From contig JASAOO010003188.1 in NCBI GenBank assembly GCA_030849075.1, positions 1 to 27,658 on the forward strand: DNA of 27,658 nucleotides, written 5' to 3'. The notes beneath the pieces are model-generated. The model did not search any database. It had not been told where the DNA came from and saw only the letters and a list, made by a program, of their open reading frames with translations. Position numbers and translations under genes: made by a program. Positions 1 to 8,584 of this stretch are shown in pieces (position 1 is the first letter of the stretch; every line of letters starts with the position of its first letter). Source of the stretch: Zelonia costaricensis. Lineage: Eukaryota > Euglenozoa > Kinetoplastea > Trypanosomatida > Trypanosomatidae.

Positions 1-419
1 AAAACGGCTGAAAGAAGCGGGTAAAGGCAAACCAACAAGGTTACCCAAGGAAGAAGGTACCGGCTCAGGCAAATCTGGCTCAGGGGCGGGGGAAGGAGGG
101 GGGAGGCGGGGGAAAAAACTTCAAGAAGAAAGTTGGCCAACCGCGGGTCAGGGGCAACAGTTGCGACATACAGCTCGCGGAGCCCATGTTTTTCACGGAG
201 AGTTGCTAGCGCCGGACATTCCAGGATGTGTGAGGGGGACTCCTCGCAAAGGAGACGAGACGACGTGGTAAGAAAACTGGGGCAGGGGTCACCGTGTTCC
301 CTTTGTCGGTGTCGCTCAAGACCACCTGGGTTGATAAAGCCTGCACTGCAAATTTCACACACATGCACTTTTGGGTTGATAGGGACAGTCGCTCGCTTGC
401 CTTTCTCGTAATTTTGTTT
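1..419 (-). pseudogene. Retroposon ORF, 3' fragment: C-terminal C2H2 zinc finger
   Basis: An open minus-strand frame without its own ATG runs from about 419 off the left edge. It contains CEICSAGF...LERHRQREH (359-294), a clean C-x2-C-x12-H-x4-H finger. About 20 residues later comes LLCEESPSHILECP, a C-x5-H-x3-C cluster. Non-LTR elements of the ingi and related clades end in such zinc fingers, thought to help bind nucleic acid. A TGA lies just upstream in this frame, at the point where the endonuclease fragment stops, so the finger is joined there by a large deletion. The frame stays open to position 1, so the true end is not visible. The finger itself looks intact; whether anything translates it is unknown. 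Confidence 0.75.
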
Positions 420-423
420 TTCT

Positions 424-1012
424 CACCTCACTAAATCGCAGTGTGGAATGTACGCTAAAGAGATCAACATCGGCTCTTCGCGCTCAGAGAGAACCTGAAC
501 CGTAACGGCTCCCATTTCCGTCGTGAGCACTTTCGGACACTCCGCCACTCGCAGATCTCGCTTGGTGAAAATGGATACTGCTCCACCGATCGTCCACTCC
601 CTCGCTACCCCCCAAATGAGTGAAGCCTGGAAGTGCAAAAGAAGTGGTGTTCAGAGTAGAAAAGTTCGTCTCTTGGAGCAGGCACACATCCACCGCCAGC
701 TCTCCGAGCAAATGGGTTAGCCAAACTCGCTTTCCTTTGTCTAACCCATTGCAATTCCACTGTGAACACCTTAGCACGGGTCCTGGGTTGAGCTCCACAT
801 CACGGCGACGTAGCAAAAGAAGGAAAGCAATCAGCTTAAGAGTAAGGGCGTCCAATCGCTGATGCGACTCGGACTGAGCTGGTAGGGACGCTAACGATTC
901 CGCAAATACCTCCGGCACGGCGCCAGCTCGTATTTGTCCGCCGTCACCAAGTGACCGCAACCTGACACGCACAACACAGGTTGCAGGGACTTGACTTCCC
1001 CACGTAGTGGGT
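424..1012 (-). pseudogene. Retroposon ORF, 5' fragment: 2A peptide plus truncated AP-type endonuclease
   Basis: After the ribozyme, one open frame (down to about 613) carries a hydrophobic leucine run, then DVELNPGP at 801-778. This fits the 2A consensus D-x-E-x-N-P-G-P, which causes ribosome skipping in L1Tc/ingi translation. It is followed by an endonuclease start with QWNCNGL (catalytic-site Asn region) and CLLQET (metal-binding Glu). At a run of six C (608-613, six G on the coding strand) the homology moves to the next frame, which continues GGAVSIFTKRDL and ends at SLAYIP before a stop at 423-425. The simplest explanation is one extra base in the homopolymer. No ATG starts the first frame downstream of the ribozyme. 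The remaining catalytic Asp/His motifs are absent, so no working endonuclease can be made. Confidence 0.8.
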
Positions 1013-1055
1013 ACTGGACCCCGACACCACGTTGAGGTGGCCGGCATTGTCGGGG
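985..1055 (-). ncRNA. HDV-like ribozyme / Pr77-type 5' signature of the retroposon
   Basis: The minus strand from 1055 reads CCCCGACA, then GCCGGCCACCTCAACGTGG, then TGTCGGGG. The first and last parts (1055-1048 and 1026-1019) form a perfect 8-bp P1 helix. Inside it, CCAC/GTGG forms a short P3-like stem. Downstream comes GTCCAGTACCC, followed by a CCCAC/GTGGG hairpin. This matches the arrangement of the L1Tc 77-nt signature, which is known both as an internal promoter and as a self-cleaving HDV-like ribozyme that frees the 5' end of the element RNA. Cleavage would be expected just upstream of 1055. Helices are read from the sequence; catalytic activity is inferred. Confidence 0.75.
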
Positions 1056-1138
1056 AGCAGTGCAACGGCAAAAAAACGAAAAAGGAAGGGATCAGAGACG
1101 CCAGAGGAACACTGAGGTGAAAGTGGCAAGATGCCTCT

Positions 1139-1340
1139 GCGCCCCCCCCCCACCCTCACCATCTCCCAGCCCGCCTCTTTGTGTGTGTGTTTCCGCTGTC
1201 TCCGCCACCTTCAAGCCGTAGCGCCACGTTACCTTGTCGCACTGTCATAGCCATGGGTGACGTTGACTATGCCCGCCTGACGAAGCCCAGCCTTCTCTCC
1301 TTGCGTCGTTTCATGATGCAGGGCACGTTTGTCAAGGGAA
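1139..1340 (+). pseudogene. Possible 5' end of a broken plus-strand gene
   Basis: Within a region whose plus strand is otherwise purine-rich, 1139-1215 is suddenly pyrimidine-rich on the plus strand. It is followed by several AG dinucleotides and an ATG at 1253, which is the layout of a trypanosomatid trans-splice acceptor and start codon. About 29 codons from this ATG look protein-like, with DYARLTKPSLLSLRRFM followed by a GTFVKG stretch (weakly reminiscent of a SAP-like helix pair). The frame then dissolves into repeat-driven sequence although it remains open to 2269. A truncated gene relic is the reading offered; chance is possible. Confidence 0.3.
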
Positions 1341-1678
1341 CAGTGAGGGAGGGAGAGAGACAGAAAGACGGGGGGGGGGCAAACGGGGGAAACAACAACA
1401 GAAATCTCCTCGCACGCAAGACTTGCACACGGTCACACAGTCGACCAGACAAACACCCACCCCCCTCACACACACACACACACACACATGCACAAGAGCG
1501 GGGAGAGAAGGCATACAGTGAGAGCGGCTTCTACCAGACGACATGCAGTCCAGTTTCAAGCAAAGGTGCTCCTGATGAAGGACCAGGCACGAGGAAGCGA
1601 TGCGGCAAAGGCGGGGAAGAGAACAAAAGGGAGAGAAGGAATGAACTCGGTGACGACATCAACACACACACACACGCG

Positions 1679-1709
<31 letters not shown>

Positions 1710-2454
1710 TCACGGACACACACACCTCACCACCTGCCGCCGCCGCAGCAAAGCTGGGAAAAAAAACGCGAAGGAAAACGCGTCACAACCCGTCAGGCCT
1801 TTCCGCCGCGCGCCCGGAGAAGGAGGGAAGGGGGGTGGGGGACCACAACACATGCGCCACACGCAAGCAAGTAAAAAGGAGAAGAAGAAGGCGCCAAGCG
1901 AATTGTGAACTGTCAAAAAGGGGGGAGGGGGAGGGGGAGGCGAGATGGCGCAGCAGGCGACCGCTCTCCCCTGTCTGCGGTACATCGACAGCGAGAAGAG
2001 GAGCGCGAACGGCACAAGAACGACAGTACGGTCCAGCACAAATAAAAAGCCGAAAGATAGGCAGCTTTGCTATAGCAAGCTCTCAAAGTCACAAGAAAAC
2101 ACACACACACACACACAGACACACATGCTGGCATGCAAACACAGTAGACGCCACTTTCCGTGCTCAACTTCACTCACGCAGCCACAACAACAAAAAAGGG
2201 AGGGAGGAGGAAGGGGGGGGGGGAGGGGAGAAGCCATCACAGAAGCGGGAAGGAGGAGACGGACACTGAGGATGCACAAATCGCACGTGTCCCCCGCTCT
2301 CGCACGCACAGCGGCTCAATAGAGAGAGGAAGAAAAAAAAGGATGGCGCCCACTACGTTGAACTGGACGATGGCGAGCGAGAGAGAGAGATGCGGGCGAT
2401 GCACTCTCGAGTGAACGAAGCTCTGTTGCTACGGCGTGGTGCATGGTGAGTTCG
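1341..2454. other. Non-coding spacer with CA repeats, downstream of the large gene
   Basis: This lies downstream (minus strand) of the stop codon of the large gene and probably contains its 3' UTR. It is purine-rich on the plus strand, with G runs (1371-1379, about 2214-2222) and CA tracts near 1468-1490, 1661-1734 and 2098-2130. The long plus-strand open frame here consists mostly of His/Thr from the CA repeats plus Arg/Gly and is not taken as a gene. Confidence 0.7.
1661..1734. repeat. Interrupted (CA)n microsatellite
   Basis: This is a dinucleotide CA tract broken by a few substitutions, for example at CGCGCA near 1675 and CAGACACTCACGG near 1704-1716. In minus-strand transcripts it would be a UG-rich tract within the 3' UTR of the large gene. 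Confidence 0.9.
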
Positions 2455-5400
2455 TCACTGGTGCGCGGGAGTGCTGGTGGAGAGGGAGAGCGCAGCAGCC
2501 GATGTCCCCCGTTTATCCGAGGTGGTCGTGGTGGCCAGCGGCGAGAGGAGGCCCACGTCGGAGCCCATAGTCGATGCCGCCATGGGCGGCGTGGCAATAG
2601 ACAAGATACTGGCGGTGGGCCCGCCGTCCGGGAAGCTGAACAGCGACGCGTCGTTTCTCTGCTGCAAGCCGGCGACGCCGAGGACGGAGATGATGGGCAC
2701 GATGGTGCGGTTCATCGCCCGCTCCGCGTCGTCCAGCAGCGCCTCCACGTCATGGTGGCGGCGGTAGCGTGGAATGGATATGCGGCCGTCCCCGTTGGGG
2801 CTACCGCGGATGCCGTTGGCGCCGCCGCCGCGCGGGCCGCTGCCCACCACGCCGTTGCTGTTCGGCCCTCCACCACCCCCGCCAGCGTGCAGGCCCCCTG
2901 TCGGGCTGCCACTGTTCACGCTGAAGAGGGTGCCGCGGCGGTGGAAGAGCGTGCCGCGGTTTGCCCGCCGGCTCTGCCCGCGTGCCTCCGTTCTTTCCTC
3001 CCCACCGCCACCCCCATTCCGGCCCAGAGCACTGCTGGAAGAGCCCCCTGTCGAGCATGACGTCGCCGAGCCCACCCCGCTGCCAATGCTCAGGTTCGTG
3101 TCGTGCGGCGCGCTCGCCAGGGGGTGGATGCCGCGGCTGCCACTATTGGCGCTGAAAGCAAAATCCGAGCCGCTCGGCACCGTCAGCGGAGTGTCCACTC
3201 GCTGCGAGCGCTGCAGCAGCGGCAGCGGGCACTCCGAGGCGGAGGCACGCACCAGCTCCGGCGGCGTGATCTGCGGGATCGCCTCTACCCCCGTGTGGAG
3301 TGGCGTGGGGCGGAGCTCGGGGACAGGGGAGCTGAACGCGGCGGCAGCACGCGCGACGATGGGGGCCCACCACTGCGAGTTCTGCTGCTGCTGCTCTTCC
3401 TCCGCCGTCGACTTCTTCAACGGCGGCTCGCTCGACGGCCTCGACGCCGTCGGCGTGCCGGGCTCGCAGCTCAGCGACATGCCGGCCCCCTTGGTCCGCT
3501 CCTCCTCGGCAAGCGGTAGGACAGGCAAGCCGGCGCTGCCCGTCACGTCGCTGACACGCGCGCTGAGGCGATCTCGCACGCTGATGAGGCCCGGCATCAG
3601 AGACCGGATTGTGGCAGCCAGGTTGCTCGCGCTGCTCCCCTGCCGCGGGGCGAAGGTCGGAATGGAGGCGGAGGAGGGACGCGCGCTGGGCTCCGTGGTG
3701 AGGCACGCCGGCAGCGCCCCCAGCGCCGGCCTCGGCTCCTCGACCAAGGCCTCCACACCAGCCGCCGCCGCGGTGCCCCCCGTCGTCGCGGGAGGCAGCG
3801 TTGTATCTGCCGGCGACACCGCGCTCAATCGCACGGCCGGCTGCGACACCGGCGCCGCCCTCACCCCCGTCGTCCGCTCCGGCGTCTCGGAGCGACTCGA
3901 GGAGGGCACCGCGGTCGCCATCGCCAGGGACGAGTCCGCGCCCATGCTGCCGCGAGTGGCGGTCGACTGACCGCGAGGCCGCGTGGGGCTGCCGGCGGTG
4001 GTGGTCAAGGCGACGGCGGCCGCGGCGGATGTGACGCTGCAATTCCAGCGCGACGGCGCAGGGGCGAGGAAGGAGGGCAGCTGGGGTGGACTGGCGGAAG
4101 AGGGTGCCCCCGCCGCCGCCGCCGCCGACGCCCCGCCCGCCACAGCACCGGCGGCGAGGAGCCGTTGAAGCGCCGCGCCGTAGCTGAAGGACGCGCGCGT
4201 GCTCGCCTGCGCGGCAACGGCACCGACGTCGTGGACGGACTGCAGAAAGGTGGATGGCGCCCCGACTGCGCGATGCAGCGGCGCGGCCTGTCCAAGGACG
4301 CCGCCGTCTGCCGTGCTGTGCGCATCGCCGCCACCGCCGCCGCTGCTGGTATTGCTGGGAACCCGGTAGTGGGTCGCCTCGCTGCGCACCGGCCACCGCA
4401 GCCTCCTCAGCTGCTCCGTGCTCGCCGTCGTCGGCGGGGATACGGTGCCGTACGCGGTGGCGGCGGCCGCATGGGCAGCAATGGTGGTGGGGGCGGAGGG
4501 GGTGGGCGTGGGGAGGGAGTCTCCGGCGTAGCCGCCGACGAGGTTAGGGGTGGCCACGGCGGAGAACATCACCCCCTCGTGCTCGAAAGGGGCCTGGGAC
4601 ACCAGCGACGACCCCACCGCCGAGCGACGGGCGCCGGGGCCGCCGGGCGGTGGTGAGGCGGAGAGGCTGGCATGCGACGCGGAGGTGGCGGCGGCCCTGC
4701 TGTTGGCGGTGGAGCGCCGCACAAAGTTGTATCCCCGCACCGGTGTCACGAGCGAGCGGTCCAGCTGCAGGCCGGACGACAGCGAGGCGACGCCTGACAT
4801 GGCACACAAGCCCCCCGCGTCCCGCAGCGAGCCGTCCGCCGTGGCGAAGAAGTTGCCGCCGATGAGCGGCCGCCGCGACCACGAGGTCGGGGCCGCCGCG
4901 ACGCTGCTCTTCGCGCCGGGACCGAGTCGCGCCGCCCCGGCAGTCGACGCAGCCGCGGCGGCCGCCATGGCCAACGCGTTTGCCGCAAGCATGGACGACG
5001 GGGTCCGCAGGTGCTTCGGTGACGACGGGCTGTCAGCCGTTACGGTGGAGTCGCCGGTGGTCGTGGAGCTGGTAGCGTCCGAGGCGGACATGGGCGAGCG
5101 CGTCGGGAATCCAGTGGCCGCGCCGCGCGACGCCGGCGTGCTGGCGTGAGTGTGCGTGCTGGGCGCGCCGGCGTGCCGTGCGCGCAGCAAGTGGACGTCG
5201 AGTGGCCACATCCCCGATGATGAGGCGCGCAGTGCGTCCCGGTCTCCGGTGAGGCTGCACGCGCGGGAGTAGGGCGTGCGACTGCGACTGCCCCCGCCCA
5301 ACCGCGGCGGCATCTCCGCCCTGTGCACGAGGGGCACCAGCAGGGACGCGGCGAGGTGCTCGGGTCCCGAGTGCGGCGAGCCGCTTTGTCCGCCGTACCC

Positions 5401-8172
5401 GCCACCGTGGGCATCCGAGGAGGCCGAGGTCGACATGGGCGAGAACTGGCGCGAGTGCAGGCGGGCGTGGCGGTGCGACGAGTGCGTCACAAGCGTTTTC
5501 GGGCTGCTGCTTTCGCTGTGGTGGTGGCGCTGGAAAGAGCGCGGGAGGCCATGCCCTTTGCCGGCCGTGACGCGGCTGCTGCTCCTGAGGTCGGCGGCGG
5601 AGTTTCGGGTCAGTGCATTGGGCGCGGGCGTCGTCACGTTGTCCTCCGCCACGGCGACGGTGGCGGTCACGGCCTGCCACGGCGCGGCGGAGATGCCGCC
5701 GAGGGCCATGCCGTGGGCGAGGGTCTGCAGGATGTGGTCCGAAAGCAGCGTGGAACTCTGCCACATCGAGATGGCGCTGTCTTGCAGGCTCGAGCTCGGG
5801 GCCCCGCCGCGGCTGCGCTGCCAGTTCCCGCTGCCCGGGTTGTCAAGCCCAAACGATGCCGTGGACGTCACGGTGAAGTTGCGCAGGCTGTGCAGGCGCG
5901 GCCCGGAGAGGGAGTTGAGCGATGCGCCCTCGAAGGCGTTCATCTCCGTGCGCCTGCGATGCGGTCGGCCAACGCGCTGCTGCTGCTGCTGTTGCTGCGA
6001 CGGCGGAAGGGGCGTCTGGGTCGGCGGTGTGGCGCTGGAGCATTGCAGGCGGTGTAGCTGTGGCGGCGTGGCGTTCGTGTCGCTGCCGTCTGGGAAACGC
6101 TCCGGCGGGGAGGTGATGGACGGCGAGGGGCGCAGCGTGATGGAGATGGGCGGGGCGGTCATGGTCACGGGCGACATGAGCTGCGCCGGCGTCCCAGCCG
6201 CCGGATGTGGCGACAGCGGCGGCCGCTCCAGGTCCGGCTCCCCGCGCGGCGGGGTGCACACCAGCAGTGACGGCAGTGCGTGCCCGAGCCTGCGCACCGG
6301 GTCGTCCGCCTGGCGCATCGAGCGCTGGCGTGCGTCTGGGAGGGCCGCCGCTTGCCCAACGGCCGTGTGCGTCGCCCCGGCGCTGTCGGCGCGCGCAAAG
6401 GCGGCGAGGGAGGCGGTGCTTCCGCTGAGGAGCAGGGGCATTGCCAACGAGTTGAAGCCGCTCAGCAAGCTGTGCCCCGATGCAGCGGCGATCGACTGCG
6501 CGGCGCCGTCCGCGTCCAGCGGCTCGGCGAGTTGCAGCGACGGTGCCGTGCCACGGCAAGACGGGGAGAGCGACTGCCCACTGAGCCGCGACAGCGAGCC
6601 CACTTGCGCCCCGGGCCCGACGTGGGAGTCGAGCGAGCTGCCGTTGCGCGTCAGGCTGACGGACGCGCCGGCGACGACGCTCGCTCGCGCTGTGGTGAAC
6701 AGGGGTGCGGGGCTCAAGCGGCCAGGGGGCGTCCGGTATGGCGCAGGCACCGGGCTGGGTGTGGCCGCCGTCTCGACGCGGCGGACGCTTGAGCTGGGAC
6801 TTGTTCCCGTGCCAGCGCTCCACATCCCGGACCCCTCCAACTGCGCGAGGGGGGCTTGCAAGCTTATCTCGCCTCCCGTGCTGCCGTGGCTGTCGAACCG
6901 ACTGCCCGCGCTGGCCTCGACGCTCTTGTCCGATGGCTGCGTGGAGTCGTCGCTGCAGCGCTTATGCGGCCGCTCGGCGGGCTTGACCACGCCGTGCGGC
7001 AAAACGGCACTACCGCGGAGAGGGCGGACCATGGACACGGGCACGGTGATGGGGGGCCGGGTGCGGGTGGGGCCCACCTCTGCTGCCGCGGCGCGTGAGG
7101 CGCACACGGCGGCACGGGGCTTGCCCAGGAACGGCGACACCGAGCAGCCCACGGCGGAGAAGGAGGAGGCTGTCAGGGAGGACACCACGGTCAGGTCGTC
7201 GGTCGTGTCAGAGAAGGGCAGCGGCAGCTCGTACAACTCGGCGATGCCGCCGACGGTGGGGGCGGCGCTGGTGGCGTGCCACTGCGTCTCTGCCGTCGAG
7301 TGCAGCGCTGAGGAGATCACCGACGCACAGGCGTGCCCGGAACTGACGCTGGGGCTGTCGCTCCCGGTACTGGCTGCCATCACGGCACGTGTCGGGGTCT
7401 CCGGAATCGTGTCGCGCCGCCGCCGTCGCCGCACGGTCACCAGCGGCGCGTCCGACGCGGCGGCGGCGGCGGCAAGTGCGTCGCCGGCAAGTGCGTCGCC
7501 GGCCAGCGCGCTGGGCGAGGGAGTTCGCACCGCTGTGCGTTTCACGTCGGTTCCCGGAACGGCAACGAGGGAGCAGCGCGCATCGCGCTGCTGCAGCGGC
7601 GTGTGCGCGTGACGCCGGCCCGACACGGGGGCACTGCTGCGCGGCTCCACGTCCTCCTCCTCCGCACTGCGGCACCATGCGACGCCGACAACCGCGTCGT
7701 CGCCTCGCGTGGATGAGGAGTATACGGGGGCGGCGGTCCCGACGCCGTCGCTGCTGCTTCCGCTGTCGCTGCCGCCGCGGCCATTGCCTCCGTCGGCGGC
7801 TCCCGCGGCAGCCCTGCGCTCACCGTCTGTGTCATCCTGGGGCGGCGGCGTAGCAGCCACTGAGGCGCTGGGTGACGCGGCACTGCCCGAGTTGCGTGGC
7901 GTGGCGTGCCGCTTGCGGTGAGTGGCGCTGTCCGAGGGGACATCAGAGCGTCTGCGCCGCAGCGCCGGCGTGGGTGGCGCCGCGACGTCGCAGGCCTCAT
8001 TTACGTACTGCAGGCTTGCCATACTTGCGCTGCTTCGCTTAGTAGACCCGGTGGCCCAGTCCGAGATGGCCGTGCACGCGACCGCGGTGCCATCCTCAGG
8101 CCCACTCGACATGGCAGCGTGGGCGGCGACAACGTCGTGCACGGACATCATCTGCGCTGCGCCGGCACACAT
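2455..8172 (-). CDS. Very large low-complexity Ser/Ala/Pro/Gly-rich hypothetical protein
   Basis: A single frame of 1905 codons is uninterrupted over 5.7 kb, which is the main evidence that it is real. I do not recognise the family. The product is rich in Ser, Ala, Pro, Gly, Thr and Arg. It has a Gln run near residue 727 and another near 1594, Ala runs near 232, 1071 and 1351, and no clear membrane segment or catalytic motif. Regions that look more ordered are about 757-841 (around FTVTSTASFGLDNP and LLSDHILQTLAHGM) and the C-terminal part near 1802-1840 (DVEALLDDAERAMNRTIVPI, probably helical). Upstream, the minus strand has a C/T tract followed by AG at 8258-8257. The ATG at 8172 is the first after it, although the paired ATGs at 8151/8148 are alternatives. 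It is probably disordered and perhaps scaffold-like, which is inference only. Confidence 0.85.
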   Translation of the reverse strand: MCAGAAQMMSVHDVVAAHAAMSSGPEDGTAVACTAISDWATGSTKRSSASMASLQYVNEACDVAAPPTPALRRRRSDVPSDSATHRKRHATPRNSGSAASPSASVAATPPPQDDTDGERRAAAGAADGGNGRGGSDSGSSSDGVGTAAPVYSSSTRGDDAVVGVAWCRSAEEEDVEPRSSAPVSGRRHAHTPLQQRDARCSLVAVPGTDVKRTAVRTPSPSALAGDALAGDALAAAAAASDAPLVTVRRRRRRDTIPETPTRAVMAASTGSDSPSVSSGHACASVISSALHSTAETQWHATSAAPTVGGIAELYELPLPFSDTTDDLTVVSSLTASSFSAVGCSVSPFLGKPRAAVCASRAAAAEVGPTRTRPPITVPVSMVRPLRGSAVLPHGVVKPAERPHKRCSDDSTQPSDKSVEASAGSRFDSHGSTGGEISLQAPLAQLEGSGMWSAGTGTSPSSSVRRVETAATPSPVPAPYRTPPGRLSPAPLFTTARASVVAGASVSLTRNGSSLDSHVGPGAQVGSLSRLSGQSLSPSCRGTAPSLQLAEPLDADGAAQSIAAASGHSLLSGFNSLAMPLLLSGSTASLAAFARADSAGATHTAVGQAAALPDARQRSMRQADDPVRRLGHALPSLLVCTPPRGEPDLERPPLSPHPAAGTPAQLMSPVTMTAPPISITLRPSPSITSPPERFPDGSDTNATPPQLHRLQCSSATPPTQTPLPPSQQQQQQQRVGRPHRRRTEMNAFEGASLNSLSGPRLHSLRNFTVTSTASFGLDNPGSGNWQRSRGGAPSSSLQDSAISMWQSSTLLSDHILQTLAHGMALGGISAAPWQAVTATVAVAEDNVTTPAPNALTRNSAADLRSSSRVTAGKGHGLPRSFQRHHHSESSSPKTLVTHSSHRHARLHSRQFSPMSTSASSDAHGGGYGGQSGSPHSGPEHLAASLLVPLVHRAEMPPRLGGGSRSRTPYSRACSLTGDRDALRASSSGMWPLDVHLLRARHAGAPSTHTHASTPASRGAATGFPTRSPMSASDATSSTTTGDSTVTADSPSSPKHLRTPSSMLAANALAMAAAAAASTAGAARLGPGAKSSVAAAPTSWSRRPLIGGNFFATADGSLRDAGGLCAMSGVASLSSGLQLDRSLVTPVRGYNFVRRSTANSRAAATSASHASLSASPPPGGPGARRSAVGSSLVSQAPFEHEGVMFSAVATPNLVGGYAGDSLPTPTPSAPTTIAAHAAAATAYGTVSPPTTASTEQLRRLRWPVRSEATHYRVPSNTSSGGGGGDAHSTADGGVLGQAAPLHRAVGAPSTFLQSVHDVGAVAAQASTRASFSYGAALQRLLAAGAVAGGASAAAAAGAPSSASPPQLPSFLAPAPSRWNCSVTSAAAAVALTTTAGSPTRPRGQSTATRGSMGADSSLAMATAVPSSSRSETPERTTGVRAAPVSQPAVRLSAVSPADTTLPPATTGGTAAAAGVEALVEEPRPALGALPACLTTEPSARPSSASIPTFAPRQGSSASNLAATIRSLMPGLISVRDRLSARVSDVTGSAGLPVLPLAEEERTKGAGMSLSCEPGTPTASRPSSEPPLKKSTAEEEQQQQNSQWWAPIVARAAAAFSSPVPELRPTPLHTGVEAIPQITPPELVRASASECPLPLLQRSQRVDTPLTVPSGSDFAFSANSGSRGIHPLASAPHDTNLSIGSGVGSATSCSTGGSSSSALGRNGGGGGEERTEARGQSRRANRGTLFHRRGTLFSVNSGSPTGGLHAGGGGGGPNSNGVVGSGPRGGGANGIRGSPNGDGRISIPRYRRHHDVEALLDDAERAMNRTIVPIISVLGVAGLQQRNDASLFSFPDGGPTASILSIATPPMAASTMGSDVGLLSPLATTTTSDKRGTSAAALSLSTSTPAHQ

Positions 8173-8256
8173 CCACGTACGAATACACGGGCAAGCCAAC
8201 AGGCAGCAGTGGAGGATAATAGAGGAAGAGAGGGAGGGAGAGAGAGGCAGGCAGAA

Positions 8257-8285
8257 CTAAGGTGGGGGGGGAGGGGGAACAGAGA
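8257..8285 (-). promoter_or_regulatory. Putative trans-splice acceptor for the large gene
   Basis: On the minus strand a nearly pure C/T tract ends in CCTTAG, with the AG at 8258-8257. The next 84 nt to the ATG at 8172 contain no ATG, consistent with a 5' UTR. A later AG next to the ATG pair near 8151 is a possible alternative site. Confidence 0.5.
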
Positions 8286-8539
8286 GGCGTGAAGCGAATG
8301 CCGAGAACGAGAGAGGAGCGACGAAAGGGGGTGGGGGTGGGGGTGCCGAAGACGTGGCGTCACTCAGCCTCCGCGAGACAGACACAGAGACAGAGTTCAA
8401 GACAGGGTGGATAGGGAGGGGGAGGGGGGGGGAAAGAAAAGCAGAAGGACCGTCACGAGAAATGCCGATTTGAAATCCAACAACAACAACGACAAAATCC
8501 AACAACGACAAAGAGAGAGAGAGGCGACACGGGACAGCA

Positions 8540-8549
<10 letters not shown>

Positions 8550-8583
<34 letters not shown>
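8550..8583. repeat. (CA)n microsatellite
   Basis: An almost perfect CA dinucleotide run of about 17 units lies upstream (minus strand) of the large gene. Confidence 0.9.

Positions 8584-8584
<1 letters not shown>

Larger units (their letters stand above)
1..1055 (-). mobile_element. Degenerate ingi/L1Tc-like non-LTR retroposon, internally deleted (DIRE-like)
   Basis: Read on the minus strand, this block begins at 1055 with the conserved 5' signature of trypanosomatid ingi-clade elements. It continues with a 2A-like peptide (DVELNPGP, 801-778) and the start of an apurinic/apyrimidinic-type endonuclease. Near 420-430 it passes directly into the C-terminal C2H2 zinc-finger region of such elements. 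The rest of the endonuclease, the reverse transcriptase and the RNase H are missing; full ingi/L1Tc elements are about 5 kb. One frame change and the lack of an in-frame ATG after the ribozyme add to the decay. The 3' end and any A-tail lie beyond the left edge. It has the same orientation as the surrounding genes. The parts and their order are seen directly; the family assignment rests on known L1Tc/ingi architecture. Confidence 0.85.

Noticed and set aside
1181..2269. 362-codon plus-strand open frame
   Set aside because: Apart from the first 50 or so codons it consists of His/Thr from CA repeats and Arg/Lys/Glu/Gly from purine tracts, as expected from spacer composition.
5276..7612. 778-codon plus-strand open frame
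   Set aside because: It is antisense to the 1905-codon frame in GC-rich DNA, is shorter and has no motif. GC-rich antisense frames often stay open.
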